Shown in pieces: positions 42,699-51,934 of a DNA stretch of 64,000 nt (positions are counted from its first letter, which is position 1; every line of letters starts with the position of its first letter). The stretch comes from JAPHTQ01 sp050288165. Its GTDB lineage: Bacteria > Pseudomonadota > Gammaproteobacteria > Thiohalomonadales > Thiohalomonadaceae. The stretch lies in the NCBI GenBank assembly GCA_050288165.1, contig JBNKDG010000008.1, forward strand, positions 124,001 through 188,000, read 5' to 3'. The position numbers and the translations under genes are program-made. The notes beneath the pieces are model-generated. The model ran no database searches. It was not told the DNA's origin and worked only from the letters and a program-made list of their open reading frames with translations.

Positions 42699-43025
42699 AT
42701 GAAGTACGTTGTTGGGTTTGTTCTTGGAGCTGTAATGGCCTCAGTAGTTGCGTGGGTTACTTTTAACATGCTCTTAGAAGATGCCTATACGCAACTTACT
42801 ATACAGTCCTTAAGAACAAATACAGCAATTCGAGATGGCTTAAAGGATGGTTACTATAAAGAAGTAATAATGGTTACTGAAAAGCTAATAAAGTACGATC
42901 TGGAGTCACTGAATGAAAATAGTGACCTTTTGTTTTTTCCAGGAACACAGAATGAACTAAATAAGTGGCTAATTAAAAAGCCAGTTTTGCTGGAGGAAAT
43001 GTCGGGTTTAAGTGTCGACAAATAG
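42699..43025 (+). CDS. Hypothetical single-helix membrane protein, possible cassette gene
   Basis: 108 residues from ATG 42699, only seven bases after the attC-like site, as is usual for the first codon in an integron cassette. N-terminal helix YVVGFVLGAVMASVVAWVTF, then a charged soluble part. AT-rich codon use unlike the neighbours. No family recognised. No second attC is seen after it (43026-43100). GTG 42690 would add three residues. Confidence 0.55.
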   Translation: MKYVVGFVLGAVMASVVAWVTFNMLLEDAYTQLTIQSLRTNTAIRDGLKDGYYKEVIMVTEKLIKYDLESLNENSDLLFFPGTQNELNKWLIKKPVLLEEMSGLSVDK

Positions 43026-43100
43026 TACACCTATGATATTTGGAATTAGTTGAAAACCAAAATCTACTTTGCGTGATCCAAACTAATAGGAAGGTGCCAA

Positions 43101-43460
43101 ATGGACAAACATATTCTGCGTTGGTTTTATGTTCCGGCGTTTCTGGCAAGTGCCTCGATCGCAGTGGCGCAACCGATGCCAGAGGTGGCGCGTAAAGCGG
43201 CCTGCATTACCTGCCATAAGGTGGATAAAAAGCTGATCGGCCCCGCCTTTGCCTGGATTGCGTATAAGTATCGCGATGACAAGGAAGCGGGTAAGCAGGC
43301 GATCATCAATCAGATCATCCACGGCGGTCAGGGGCAATGGACACGCTATACCGGTGGTGTACTGATGCCGCCCTACGATACGACAACTACCGATGCACAA
43401 CGTAACGAACTGGCCGATTTCATTATGGGTCTGAAGCCGATTGCGCCGCCAGAACTGTAG
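43101..43460 (+). CDS. Periplasmic class I cytochrome c
   Basis: 119 residues. Signal peptide to about residue 23 (ASIAVAQ), haem motif CITCH at residues 35-39, axial Met in GGVLMPPYD near residue 95. KLIGPAFAWIAYKYR and QIIHGGQGQW resemble the c551/c8 group. AGGAAGG precedes ATG. Likely electron carrier for a periplasmic enzyme; the octaheme cytochrome gene follows after 252 bases. Confidence 0.88.
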   Translation: MDKHILRWFYVPAFLASASIAVAQPMPEVARKAACITCHKVDKKLIGPAFAWIAYKYRDDKEAGKQAIINQIIHGGQGQWTRYTGGVLMPPYDTTTTDAQRNELADFIMGLKPIAPPEL

Positions 43461-43589
43461 TCGATACCAGATTATGAATTCAACGGGTTATCAATCACGC
43501 TTATCGTTCTGACTACCTGAAATATTGCCATTCGTCATGAATGCTGCTTAAATGCGTGCAGGGATAGGGGGGAAAGGACGAGACGATAA

Positions 43590-43620
43590 GGAGGGGGCAA
43601 CTGTTTGTCCCTTTTTTTGC
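43590..43620 (+). terminator. Possible terminator before the octaheme gene
   Basis: GGGGGCAA-CTG-TTTGTCCC with an imperfect stem, followed by seven Ts (43612-43618). It may end the cytochrome c transcript; the stem is short. Confidence 0.4.
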
Positions 43621-43712
43621 GCCTCGAATTTACCAAACTCTCAATCAGCCTACGACCACACCCGAACCGTCAGCACGGCTCAGGTGAGTGTTTGTGGCAG
43701 GAGTGATTTTAG

Positions 43713-45365
43713 ATGTCCCTTTACCCTGAGCGCCGCCCTTGGCGCTGGCTGCTGGCCGCCGGATTTCTGGTGTGCGCGGTAGCCGCCCAGGCCTCTACAG
43801 GAGGCGAATCCACCGAGGCAGCGCCCAAAAGCGTTGCTGTCAAACTCAACTCTGACTCAACTGCCGACCATACCCAATTCAAGGAGCTGCAAGGCCCCTT
43901 TGCCACTGGTTCGGAGGTCACCAAGGCGTGTCTCTCCTGCCATACCGAGGCGGGCAAGCAGGTGATGAAGTCGATCCACTGGACCTGGGAGTACACCAAT
44001 CCCAAGACCGGTCAGCAACTCGGCAAGAAACATCTGGTGAACACCTTCTGCACCAATGCCCGCGGTAACGAGGGGATGTGTGCCCAGTGTCACGCCGGGT
44101 ATGGCTGGAAGGACGAGAGTTTTGATTTCACTAATCAGGACAATGTTGACTGTCTGGTCTGTCACGACGGTACCGGCGGTTACTATAAAACACCCAACTC
44201 CACCGGCAACAAGGCCTGTTCCGTGATGTTCGAAGGGCTCAAACCGATCGACTTCGCCGATGTGGCAAAGCATGTGGGCATGCCTAATCGTCAGGATTGC
44301 GGTGTATGCCACTTCTACGGTGGCGGTGGTGACGGGGTAAAGCATGGCGATCTCGATTCATCGCTGTTGCACCCGGACAAAAAACTCGACGTGCACATGA
44401 ACGAACAGGGGCTCGATTTCACCTGTACTGAATGTCATCGCACCAAGGCGCATGAAATCGCTGGCAGCCACTACGACATGCTGGCGCGCGATACCAAGGG
44501 TATCGGTAAACCCGGTGAGAAGCGTCACGCGGCAAGTTGCGAAGTGTGCCACGGCAATTCGCCGCACGAGAGTGATGAACTGTTAGGGATTAAGCTTAAC
44601 GATCACGTCGCCAAGGTGGCCTGCGAAACCTGCCACATTCCTACTTTTGCCCGTGGCGGTGTCGCCACCAAGGTCGACTGGGACTGGCGTACCGCAGGCA
44701 AAACCCGCGACGGTGCCGGTTTCTCGGAAGAGGGCTATGTGCAGGGTAACGGCGAGCATCGCCACACCTATCGCTCGATCAAGGGCAATTTTGAATGGGG
44801 CGAAAATATCAAACCCTATTACACCTGGTTCGACGGGGTGATGAACTACACCACTATTGATACGAAGTTCGATCCAGCAAACGCGCCGATCGAAGTGAAT
44901 GCGATTAACGGTTCAGCTAACGATCCCAACTCGCGCATCTGGCCATTCAAACGGATGCACACCATCCAGCCCTACGACAAGGTGAATAACACGCTGGTGT
45001 ACACCTACCTGTGGGGTGACGATACCGACGCCTACTGGGGTAACTACGATTTCAGCAAGGCGATCAAACATGCGATGGACCAGTACAAACTGCCCTATAG
45101 CGGTGAGTACGGTTTCATCGAAACCTACTCCTACTGGCCAATCAATCACATGGTAGCACCGAAACACGATGCCTTACGTTGTGCTGAGTGCCACAGCGAG
45201 GATAGTCGTCTTGCGGGAATTAAAGGCATTTATCTGCCCGGTTACGACAGCCATAACTGGCTCGATACCCTCGGTCTGTTGATGGTGATTGGTTCGGTAT
45301 TCGGCGTCTCCGGACACGCGTTTATCCGGTTCTGCTGCCGCAAGAAGAAAGGAGGGCACGCCTGA
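43713..45365 (+). CDS. Octaheme c-type cytochrome, tetrathionate reductase (Otr) family
   Basis: 550 residues with signal peptide (to about residue 27) and eight haem motifs in order: CLSCH, CAQCH, CLVCH, CGVCH, CTECH, CEVCH, CETCH and CAECH. A C-terminal helix (LGLLMVIGSVFGVSGHAFI) anchors it to the membrane with a Cys/Lys-rich end inside. The Shewanella homologue reduces tetrathionate, nitrite and hydroxylamine in vitro; the true role here is open. The stop overlaps the start of the cytochrome b gene. Confidence 0.87.
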   Translation: MSLYPERRPWRWLLAAGFLVCAVAAQASTGGESTEAAPKSVAVKLNSDSTADHTQFKELQGPFATGSEVTKACLSCHTEAGKQVMKSIHWTWEYTNPKTGQQLGKKHLVNTFCTNARGNEGMCAQCHAGYGWKDESFDFTNQDNVDCLVCHDGTGGYYKTPNSTGNKACSVMFEGLKPIDFADVAKHVGMPNRQDCGVCHFYGGGGDGVKHGDLDSSLLHPDKKLDVHMNEQGLDFTCTECHRTKAHEIAGSHYDMLARDTKGIGKPGEKRHAASCEVCHGNSPHESDELLGIKLNDHVAKVACETCHIPTFARGGVATKVDWDWRTAGKTRDGAGFSEEGYVQGNGEHRHTYRSIKGNFEWGENIKPYYTWFDGVMNYTTIDTKFDPANAPIEVNAINGSANDPNSRIWPFKRMHTIQPYDKVNNTLVYTYLWGDDTDAYWGNYDFSKAIKHAMDQYKLPYSGEYGFIETYSYWPINHMVAPKHDALRCAECHSEDSRLAGIKGIYLPGYDSHNWLDTLGLLMVIGSVFGVSGHAFIRFCCRKKKGGHA

Positions 45366-46015
45366 TGGTTACCCGGACAGTAATGGTTTACAAACGCTTT
45401 GAACGGATCTGGCACTGGACCCAGATGTTGTTGATTATGACGCTGCTGTTCAGTGGTTTTGCGGTGCGTGGCATTCATCAATTGATCGATTTCAAAAGTG
45501 CGGTGATGGTGCATACTGTCGCGGCGATCAGTTTGATGGTGCTATGGCTCTTCGCCACTTTCTGGTTGTTTACCACCGGCGACTGGCGTCACTACCTGCC
45601 GAAGCTTGAAGGTCTACAGGCAGTAACACGCTATTACGCCTGGGGCATTTTCCGCGGTGAAGAACATCCCTATCGCAAACTGTTCTGGCGCAAGCACAAT
45701 CCGTTGCAGGCGATTGCCTATATGCTGCTGAAGGTGGTGCTGTTCCCGGCGATCTGGATCACTGGCATTCCCTATCTGCTCTATGGTCTGTGGCATGAAA
45801 CCACTGGTCGTGCATTGCTGGAGCCGATCGTGTTTGTGCACGTCGGCGCTGCCTACGCGATCCTCTCTTTCGTGATTGTGCACATCTATCTACTGACCAC
45901 TGGCCATTCGTTTGTCGGTCACGTGAAGCCGATGGTGACCGGTTACGATGAGGTGGATCTGACTCCGGCGGAAGAGGCCTATCTGACCGAGACGCGGGTT
46001 GTACCGATGAAGTAA
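45365..46015 (+). CDS. Cytochrome b561/hydrogenase-type b subunit
   Basis: 216 residues with four helices and haem-ligating His residues in ERIWHWTQMLLI, VMVHTVAAIS, FVHVGAAYAI and FVIVHIYLLTTGHS, as in the diheme cytochrome b family used by hydrogenases and thiosulfate reductases. Overlaps the octaheme gene (TGATG), so it is very likely its quinone partner: quinol to b haems to octaheme enzyme, or the reverse. Confidence 0.87.
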   Translation: MVTRTVMVYKRFERIWHWTQMLLIMTLLFSGFAVRGIHQLIDFKSAVMVHTVAAISLMVLWLFATFWLFTTGDWRHYLPKLEGLQAVTRYYAWGIFRGEEHPYRKLFWRKHNPLQAIAYMLLKVVLFPAIWITGIPYLLYGLWHETTGRALLEPIVFVHVGAAYAILSFVIVHIYLLTTGHSFVGHVKPMVTGYDEVDLTPAEEAYLTETRVVPMK

Positions 46016-46040
46016 AACGTTATAGAAGCGATGTTGTTCC

Positions 46041-46064
46041 ATGAGGCCCCGCGAGGGGCCTCAT
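46041..46064. terminator. Terminator between convergent cytochrome b and FeoB-like genes
   Basis: Perfect ten-base stem ATGAGGCCCC/GGGGCCTCAT with a GCGA loop in the 53-base gap. T-runs are short on both sides, so strength is uncertain. Confidence 0.7.
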
Positions 46065-46068
46065 GCAT

Positions 46069-48123
46069 TTATGCACCAGCGAAGCGGATCAGTTCCAGTG
46101 CAAAGCGGATCACTCCGCTCACCAGCAGCGCCACCGAAACCGAGAGAAAGATCGAATAGAACGCTTCACGGGCACCGATCTTTTTCAGCATCACCGCAAA
46201 GGTGGAGACACAGGGAATGTAGAAGGTGAGAAACAGCAGGAAGGTGGTGATCTGGATCCAGTCCATGTAGTGACCGATCTCGAAACTGCCGAGGGCCTGA
46301 TAGATCATCAGTAACGACAACTCCTTGCGCAGGATACCGAACAGAATCGGCACGCCAAGTACCACCGGCAGACCGAGCCACCAGTGAGTGATCGGGGTGA
46401 GTACGGTATTAATCGCCTGATCGGCACCGAAGTGCGACAGCATCGCCAGCAACACACTGCCGCCGATCAGCAGTGGTGTAACGATGGTGATGATGTCGCT
46501 GGTACGGCTTGCGGTGCTGCTCAGCAATGCCCGCCACGACGGCAGGGCATAGGGCGGGATCTCCTGCACCTGTCCCGGTGTGGTTTCGGGATAACGGCGG
46601 GTGAGTAGCTTACCGACGAGCGCAATAACCAGTGCGGTGGTGAGGAAGATGGCGAGTACGCCGAAACCACCGAGATATTTGCCTGCCAGGGCGAGGATGA
46701 TCGCCGAGCGGGCCGAGCAGGGAACGAAAGTGATCAACAGCGCGGAGACCACACGCTCACGTCCATGGCTGGCTTCAGCGGCGGCGGAGATCGCCGGGAC
46801 GTTGCAACCGAAGCCCAGCAGAAAAGGTACCGCAACACCGCCGTGCAGTCCCAGGTGGTGGAAGCCGCGATCCACAACGAAGGCGATGCGTTGCATCACC
46901 CCTGCTTCTTCCAGTGCTACCAGTAGCATCACCAGCGGGATCATGTAGGGCACGACGATACCGATCAGTCCGATCAGACCATCGGTAATCGCACGACCGA
47001 TCACCCCTGTGGTGCTTTGCGGTTGCCAGACGGAGACCCATTCGACCAGACGGGCCGCGGTGAGACTATCGAGCCAGGCGCTGACCTCGAAGACGATAAA
47101 CAGGATCATCGCAAACACTGCCAGGCTGCCGATCAAACCCCACTGCGGATGCAGGAAAAGTTCATCCAGCCAGTAGCGCAGACTTCTTTCCTTGTACGGT
47201 CCGCCGATGCGGGTGACCTCTTCAAAGATACTGGCGGCGCGATAGTGGCGATCCGCATGGATCTCTTCAGCCAACGATCGCGGCATGCGCTCTTCCGCCT
47301 GATCGCGCAGGCGCAGCAACTTCGGTAACAGTTCGGGAAAGTGCTGTGCGATCTCATCGAGAAAATATTGATTGCCCTCGGCGATCTGCGACAGCAGGAA
47401 GGCCTGCGAAACATCGAAGGCGTCGTTAATCGCCGGGCAGCGCAACTCTTCGCTCAACGGCAGCAGGGCATCGTGAATATGTTTGCTCGGCGGTTGCGGC
47501 AGCGGACAGGTCTTGATCCGCATACTCTCCACCGCAGTGCTGAACAGTTTGCTGAGACCGTGACCCATCATGGCGATGGTGGGGACAACCGGAATGCCCA
47601 GCACCTTGCTCAGGGTGCGGGTGTTGATGTGCAAACCTTTGTTGCGCGCCGCATCCATCATGTTCAGCGCTAGCACCACCGGACGTCCAAGCTGGCAGAG
47701 TTCCAGGGTCAGTTCCAGGTGACGCTCCAGCGCGGTGGCGTCGGCGACCTGAATGATCACATCGGGTGGCGAAAAAGGTGCTGCCGGACCTTCCGCTTCA
47801 TGGCTCGAAACCGGCGGGCGTTGATCGCCCCAGAGCAGGTATTTGAGTGCGCCGAGATCTTCCCGTTGCAGATGATGCATCGAATGCAGGCTGGGCAGGT
47901 CGACCAGGCTCGCCTCGTCGAGACCGATCTGTACGATACATTCACGATAGGACTGGTGAGTTCCGGCCAGTTCGCCGACATGGATGGAGGTACTCGATAC
48001 CGCCTGGAACAGGGTGCTCTTGCCGCTACTGGGCATACCCACCAGAGCAATGCGAAGCCGACGTTCACCGCGAAACAACGGACCACGTACGGGGACAACG
48101 GCGACGGTATTTATCGTTTTCAT
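46069..48123 (-). CDS. Divergent FeoB-like iron transporter
   Basis: 684 residues. An N-terminal G domain with LVGMPSSGKSTLF (G1; most FeoB have GNPNxGK), GTHQS (G2), VDLPSLHSM (G3; usual DLPGxYS) and NMMD (G4), then a membrane part with about eight helices and the Gate motifs LLGFGCNVPAISAAA and TFVPCSARSAII. Probably Fe(II) or another divalent metal uptake. No feoA or feoC beside it. GTP use may be altered, given Ser for Gly in G3. Start ATG 48123. Confidence 0.75.
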   Translation of the reverse strand: MKTINTVAVVPVRGPLFRGERRLRIALVGMPSSGKSTLFQAVSSTSIHVGELAGTHQSYRECIVQIGLDEASLVDLPSLHSMHHLQREDLGALKYLLWGDQRPPVSSHEAEGPAAPFSPPDVIIQVADATALERHLELTLELCQLGRPVVLALNMMDAARNKGLHINTRTLSKVLGIPVVPTIAMMGHGLSKLFSTAVESMRIKTCPLPQPPSKHIHDALLPLSEELRCPAINDAFDVSQAFLLSQIAEGNQYFLDEIAQHFPELLPKLLRLRDQAEERMPRSLAEEIHADRHYRAASIFEEVTRIGGPYKERSLRYWLDELFLHPQWGLIGSLAVFAMILFIVFEVSAWLDSLTAARLVEWVSVWQPQSTTGVIGRAITDGLIGLIGIVVPYMIPLVMLLVALEEAGVMQRIAFVVDRGFHHLGLHGGVAVPFLLGFGCNVPAISAAAEASHGRERVVSALLITFVPCSARSAIILALAGKYLGGFGVLAIFLTTALVIALVGKLLTRRYPETTPGQVQEIPPYALPSWRALLSSTASRTSDIITIVTPLLIGGSVLLAMLSHFGADQAINTVLTPITHWWLGLPVVLGVPILFGILRKELSLLMIYQALGSFEIGHYMDWIQITTFLLFLTFYIPCVSTFAVMLKKIGAREAFYSIFLSVSVALLVSGVIRFALELIRFAGA

Positions 48124-48318
48124 TATCGCTATTGTTCACCAGCGCGGTGGCGACCACAAGCGAGGTCAAAAATTATCGCGGCGAATTCTGTTTTTAAGTC
48201 TGGTTTAACCTTGCGAGCACATTCTCGGCGTGCACGTAACTATTTGTATAAGAAAGTAAAAAGAATATAAAAACGCGGCAAACAATAACAATAATTCATC
48301 CACATAACAGGAGGGAAC

Positions 48319-49533
48319 ATGCACCACTCACCCATACGCAAACCGCTGGGCACAGCAATCATGCTGGTGCTTGCCGGTGGCGCTAACAGCGCGGTCGCTG
48401 GCGATGCCACCGCGGTTGCCATGGACTCAGCGGGTAACAGCGTCGTTGCCTGGCAGGATAACAGCGGAGCAGATGGCGATGCGTCCGGCATCTTCGCCCG
48501 TCGCTACGATGTAAATAGTATGCCCACATCCGCAGCGGCATTTCAGGTCAACACCACTGCGGCCGGTGCACAACAGTCGCCGGTTTCGGCAATGGCCGCC
48601 AGCGGTGAATCGATTGTGGTTTGGCAGAGTACCGACGAAGGTGGAGACAGCGGGATCTATGCGCAGCGTTATGTTGCCGACGGTACGGCCATTGGCAGTG
48701 AGTTTCGTGTCAATTCCATTGCCAGCGGTATACAACAAAACCCGACTGTAGCGATGAATGCTTCTGGTGATTTTGTGGTGGCCTGGGAAGATGCGCTAGC
48801 GGGCAATGGTGGCATGGGAATCATGGCGCGTATCTATCAGGCCAATGGCAATGCATTGACTGATGCACTTCTGATCTGTGTCGACGGTAGCCATCCATCG
48901 GTGGCCATGGCCGATAACGGCAGCTTTAGTGTTAGCTGGAACACTGCAAACGGTTCAGTGCAGATGCAGCGCTTTGCTGCGGATGGCAGTGCGTTGAATG
49001 GTGGCGCCATGGTTGCCGCCGGGACATCGCCGCGTGCGGCGGGTGTCGTCAGTGCCATGGCTCTGGTCGCCGGTGTCGATGTGGGACTCGGTATGAGTGC
49101 CGGTGCTTCCGGCAATACCGTTACCTACAACGTCACGGCAACTAATTACGGCGATACCGCCTCGGGCGCCGTAAGTGTGGTCGATACACTGCCCGGCGGT
49201 ACCAGCCTCATCTCGGCCAGCGGTTCCGGCTGGAGCTGCGGCACACCTTCCGGCGGCACGGTGACCTGTAACCTCGCCAGCCTGGCAGCCGGTGCCAACA
49301 GCACGGTGACCATTAAGGTGGATGCTACCGGGGCCAGTTCGACTTCACTGACCAATAGTGCCACGGCAACCACCAGTGGTGACGTTAACACGACCAACAA
49401 CTCGGCATCGAAGACCGTAACCACCACCGGTTCCAGTGGCGGTGCCGCTGCTGCAGGTGCCTTCGGATGGGTTGGTCTGTTGTTGGGGTTCCTTGGATTG
49501 GGGCTGCGTCGCCGCGGACAAGGGTACCTCTAA
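48319..49533 (+). CDS. Secreted repeat protein with DUF11 domain and C-terminal sorting tail
   Basis: 404 residues. Signal peptide to about residue 27. Four repeats of about 50 residues (30-230) of the form VAM..GD.VVAW...GI.AR.Y.. with QQ.P between, likely beta-propeller or sandwich blades. Then a DUF11-type repeat (about 255-365: VTYNVTATNYGDTASG, VVDTLPGG, WSCG). The end is Gly/Ala-rich, a hydrophobic helix and RRR, like GlyGly-CTERM tails removed by rhombosortase. AGGAGGGAAC before ATG; the 195-base upstream region is AT-rich with TTGTAT and TATAAA boxes. Confidence 0.7.
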   Translation: MHHSPIRKPLGTAIMLVLAGGANSAVAGDATAVAMDSAGNSVVAWQDNSGADGDASGIFARRYDVNSMPTSAAAFQVNTTAAGAQQSPVSAMAASGESIVVWQSTDEGGDSGIYAQRYVADGTAIGSEFRVNSIASGIQQNPTVAMNASGDFVVAWEDALAGNGGMGIMARIYQANGNALTDALLICVDGSHPSVAMADNGSFSVSWNTANGSVQMQRFAADGSALNGGAMVAAGTSPRAAGVVSAMALVAGVDVGLGMSAGASGNTVTYNVTATNYGDTASGAVSVVDTLPGGTSLISASGSGWSCGTPSGGTVTCNLASLAAGANSTVTIKVDATGASSTSLTNSATATTSGDVNTTNNSASKTVTTTGSSGGAAAAGAFGWVGLLLGFLGLGLRRRGQGYL

Positions 49534-49670
49534 AAAACCACTCAAGCCGCGATTGCTGTGTTGAAAAGCGACTCAAAATGCTCATTTACTGGCGTGTAAA
49601 CTCCGCTTTTTCGCCGCTTTTCGCCTTGCACTCATCGTCTTGATTGAATTTTTAGCGGCACCCTCTACGG

Positions 49671-49700
49671 AGAAGCGGCACTGGTGTGCCGCTTCTTTCT
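49671..49700 (+). terminator. Terminator after the secreted repeat protein
   Basis: AGAAGCGGCAC/GTGCCGCTTCT, eleven pairs with a four-base loop, followed by TTCTT. The 137 bases before it hold no gene. Confidence 0.75.
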
Positions 49701-49707
49701 TAGAAAT

Positions 49708-50157
49708 TTATTTCGCGGCCTGCGCCAGCAGACGATCCAGTTCGTTGGCGAAGTTGCGTCGATCGGTTTGACTCAACGGCGGCGGTCCACCGCTCTGGAT
49801 ACCACTGGCGCGCATCGTATCCATGAAATCGCGCATGGTCAGTTTCTGCCGAATGCTATCGGTACTGTACCGCTCGCCGCGCGGGTTGAGCGCATCGCCG
49901 CCTTTCTCCAGCACCTCTGCCGCAAGCGGGATATCGGAGGTGACAACGATGTCACCGGGTTGCACCTGTGCGGCGATGTAATTATCGGCGACGTCGAATC
50001 CCGACTCGACCCGGCGGCTGGAGATGTAGGGAGAACGAGGGGTGTTAAGCGGCTGATTGGCAACTAGGATCAACGGGATCTGCGTGCGCTCGGCAGCGCG
50101 ATAGAGGATCTCCTTGATCACCACCGGACAGGCGTCGGCATCGACCCAGATCTGCAT
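49708..50157 (-). CDS. yaiI: UPF0178/YaiI family protein
   Basis: 149 residues with PIN-like acidic motifs: IWVDADACPVVIKEIL at the start, VVTSDIPLAAEVLEKG in the middle, LNPRGERYS later. Family of unknown biochemical role, suspected nuclease. Three bases after the HD-GYP stop on the same strand, so co-transcribed with it. Confidence 0.9.
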   Translation of the reverse strand: MQIWVDADACPVVIKEILYRAAERTQIPLILVANQPLNTPRSPYISSRRVESGFDVADNYIAAQVQPGDIVVTSDIPLAAEVLEKGGDALNPRGERYSTDSIRQKLTMRDFMDTMRASGIQSGGPPPLSQTDRRNFANELDRLLAQAAK

Positions 50158-50160
50158 CGG

Positions 50161-51774
50161 TCAGCCGACCAATTTGGTTGGGTCCACTTCGTCGATCTGA
50201 TTGTCGTCGAGGAACTGTTCGGCGTAGCGATCGTAGATGCGTTCCTGAATAAACAGATTGAACAGATCCGGATCGATGTGATTCTGATCTTTCATCTTGC
50301 GCAGGATCTGCAGCGCCTGGGAGAGTTTCATCCCCTCCTTGTAGGGACGGTCCTTGGCGGTAAGTGCCTCGAAGATATCGGCGATGGCCATGATCCGCGC
50401 TTGCACCGACATCTGCTCGCGGGTCAGGCCACGCGGATAACCGCTGCCGTCGATCTTTTCGTGGTGACCGCCGGCATACTCCGGCACATGTTTGAGGTGT
50501 TTCGGGAACGGCAGCGCCTCAAGCATCTTCACCGTGGCGACGATGTGGTTGTTGATCACATCGCGTTCTTCCGGTGTGAGCGTGCCTTTCTGCACGATCA
50601 GGTTATAGGTTTCGTCTTCGGTCAGCAGATCCATCTCGGTACCCTGGAAGTTCCAGCGCCGCTTACTGATACCGATGATGCGTTGACGATCCGCATCCGA
50701 CATCATCTCACTGCCAGTATTGCTGTGATGGAGGAAGGCCAGATCGCTTTCCAGTTGTGAGATGTTTTCCTGATACTCCTGCTGCAGGGCGGCGTCATCG
50801 ATAGCTTCGCCTTTCTCCAGTGCTGCCACCTTCTTTTTCAGCATGGCGATCTCTGCATCGCGCTTGAGCGCCTCGAAACGCGCCTCGATAGTGGCAATAC
50901 GGTCATAGATTGTTTGCAGTTTGGTCGCTTTGTCGATCACATATTCCGGCGTGGTGATCTTGCCGCAGTCGTGTAACCATGCCGCGATCTCCAGTTCGTA
51001 ACGATCATTCTCATTCATGCGGAAATCTTTGAACGAATCGTTTTCTGAACTGTTGGCGGCCTCTGCCAGCATCATGGTCAACACCGGCACACGTTTGCAG
51101 TGACCGCCGGTATAGGGTGACTTTTCGTCGATCGCGGTCGCCACCAGTTGCACCAGGGATTCCAGCAGGGTTTTCAAATCGTCGATCAGGCGGCGGTTGG
51201 TCAGGGCAATGGCGGCTTGAGAGGCGAGGGATTCTGCCAGATGTTGCGCTTCGGCATCGAAGGGAATGATCTCGCCGCTTTCCGTATCCTGCGCGTTCAA
51301 CAGCTGCAGCACGGCGATAATGTCGCCTTCGTGATTTTTCAGTGGTACCGCAAGGAATGAGGTGGAGCGGTAGCCGGTGCTGGCATCGAACTCCTTGGTG
51401 CCGGAGAAATCAAAACCGCGCGCGTTATAGGCATCGGGGATGTTGACGGTAACACCGTTGTTCACCGCGTTGGTCACTACCATTTTGAGATTGGGTTTGC
51501 CCTTTCTGTCGAACAGCGGGATCGGGGCGAACGGGATCTCGACCCCGGTGGTGCCGCCCATGGAGAAGCCGAGGGAGTCGGTGTGCATGATCTCCATCTT
51601 GACGGTGTTGTCCTCGTGTACTGAATAGAGGGTGCCGCCGTCGGCGTTGGTCAATGTCTTTGCGCCAAGCAGGATCATTTCCAGCAGGCTTTGTGTATCC
51701 TGCTCTGCCGATAAGGCGATGCCGATCTCCGTCAGCTTTTCGATCCGGTTCAGCAAGTCTTTACTGCCAGACAT
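50161..51774 (-). CDS. GAF and HD-GYP c-di-GMP phosphodiesterase
   Basis: 537 residues: GAF sensor domain (about 25-190; ADGGTLYSV, STSFLAVPLKNHEGDIIAVLQL), coiled linker, then HD-GYP domain (about 205-530) with YTGGHCKRV, WLHDCGKI and YAGGHHEKIDGSGYPRGL, all key His/Asp present. It should cleave c-di-GMP under control of a small ligand in the GAF pocket. A 45-residue insert with a coiled coil splits the HD-GYP domain after the HD motif. Confidence 0.92.
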   Translation of the reverse strand: MSGSKDLLNRIEKLTEIGIALSAEQDTQSLLEMILLGAKTLTNADGGTLYSVHEDNTVKMEIMHTDSLGFSMGGTTGVEIPFAPIPLFDRKGKPNLKMVVTNAVNNGVTVNIPDAYNARGFDFSGTKEFDASTGYRSTSFLAVPLKNHEGDIIAVLQLLNAQDTESGEIIPFDAEAQHLAESLASQAAIALTNRRLIDDLKTLLESLVQLVATAIDEKSPYTGGHCKRVPVLTMMLAEAANSSENDSFKDFRMNENDRYELEIAAWLHDCGKITTPEYVIDKATKLQTIYDRIATIEARFEALKRDAEIAMLKKKVAALEKGEAIDDAALQQEYQENISQLESDLAFLHHSNTGSEMMSDADRQRIIGISKRRWNFQGTEMDLLTEDETYNLIVQKGTLTPEERDVINNHIVATVKMLEALPFPKHLKHVPEYAGGHHEKIDGSGYPRGLTREQMSVQARIMAIADIFEALTAKDRPYKEGMKLSQALQILRKMKDQNHIDPDLFNLFIQERIYDRYAEQFLDDNQIDEVDPTKLVG

Positions 51775-51869
51775 TCTTATCTCCGATGGTGCTGTGAGTG
51801 CTCAACTATGCCACCTGGCTCAAAACCGATGTTCAAACCCGTATCACAAAAAAAGCAGGTGGCTATTGG

Positions 51870-51898
51870 TTTATGCTGCTGGTGACACTCTATATAAT
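51870..51898 (+). promoter_or_regulatory. Probable promoter of the TPR/L,D-transpeptidase pair
   Basis: Perfect -10 TATAAT at 51893-51898 with a weak TTTATG at the -35 place (51870-51875, 17-base gap). The first gene starts 37 bases on. Confidence 0.5.
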
Positions 51899-51934
51899 CG
51901 GCCAGATGATTTCAGCAATGCCATGACAGTCTAG

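Noticed and set aside
43026..43100. A second attC after the second cassette-like gene
   Set aside because: No paired RYYYAAC and GTTRRRY boxes or palindrome of the needed size are present.
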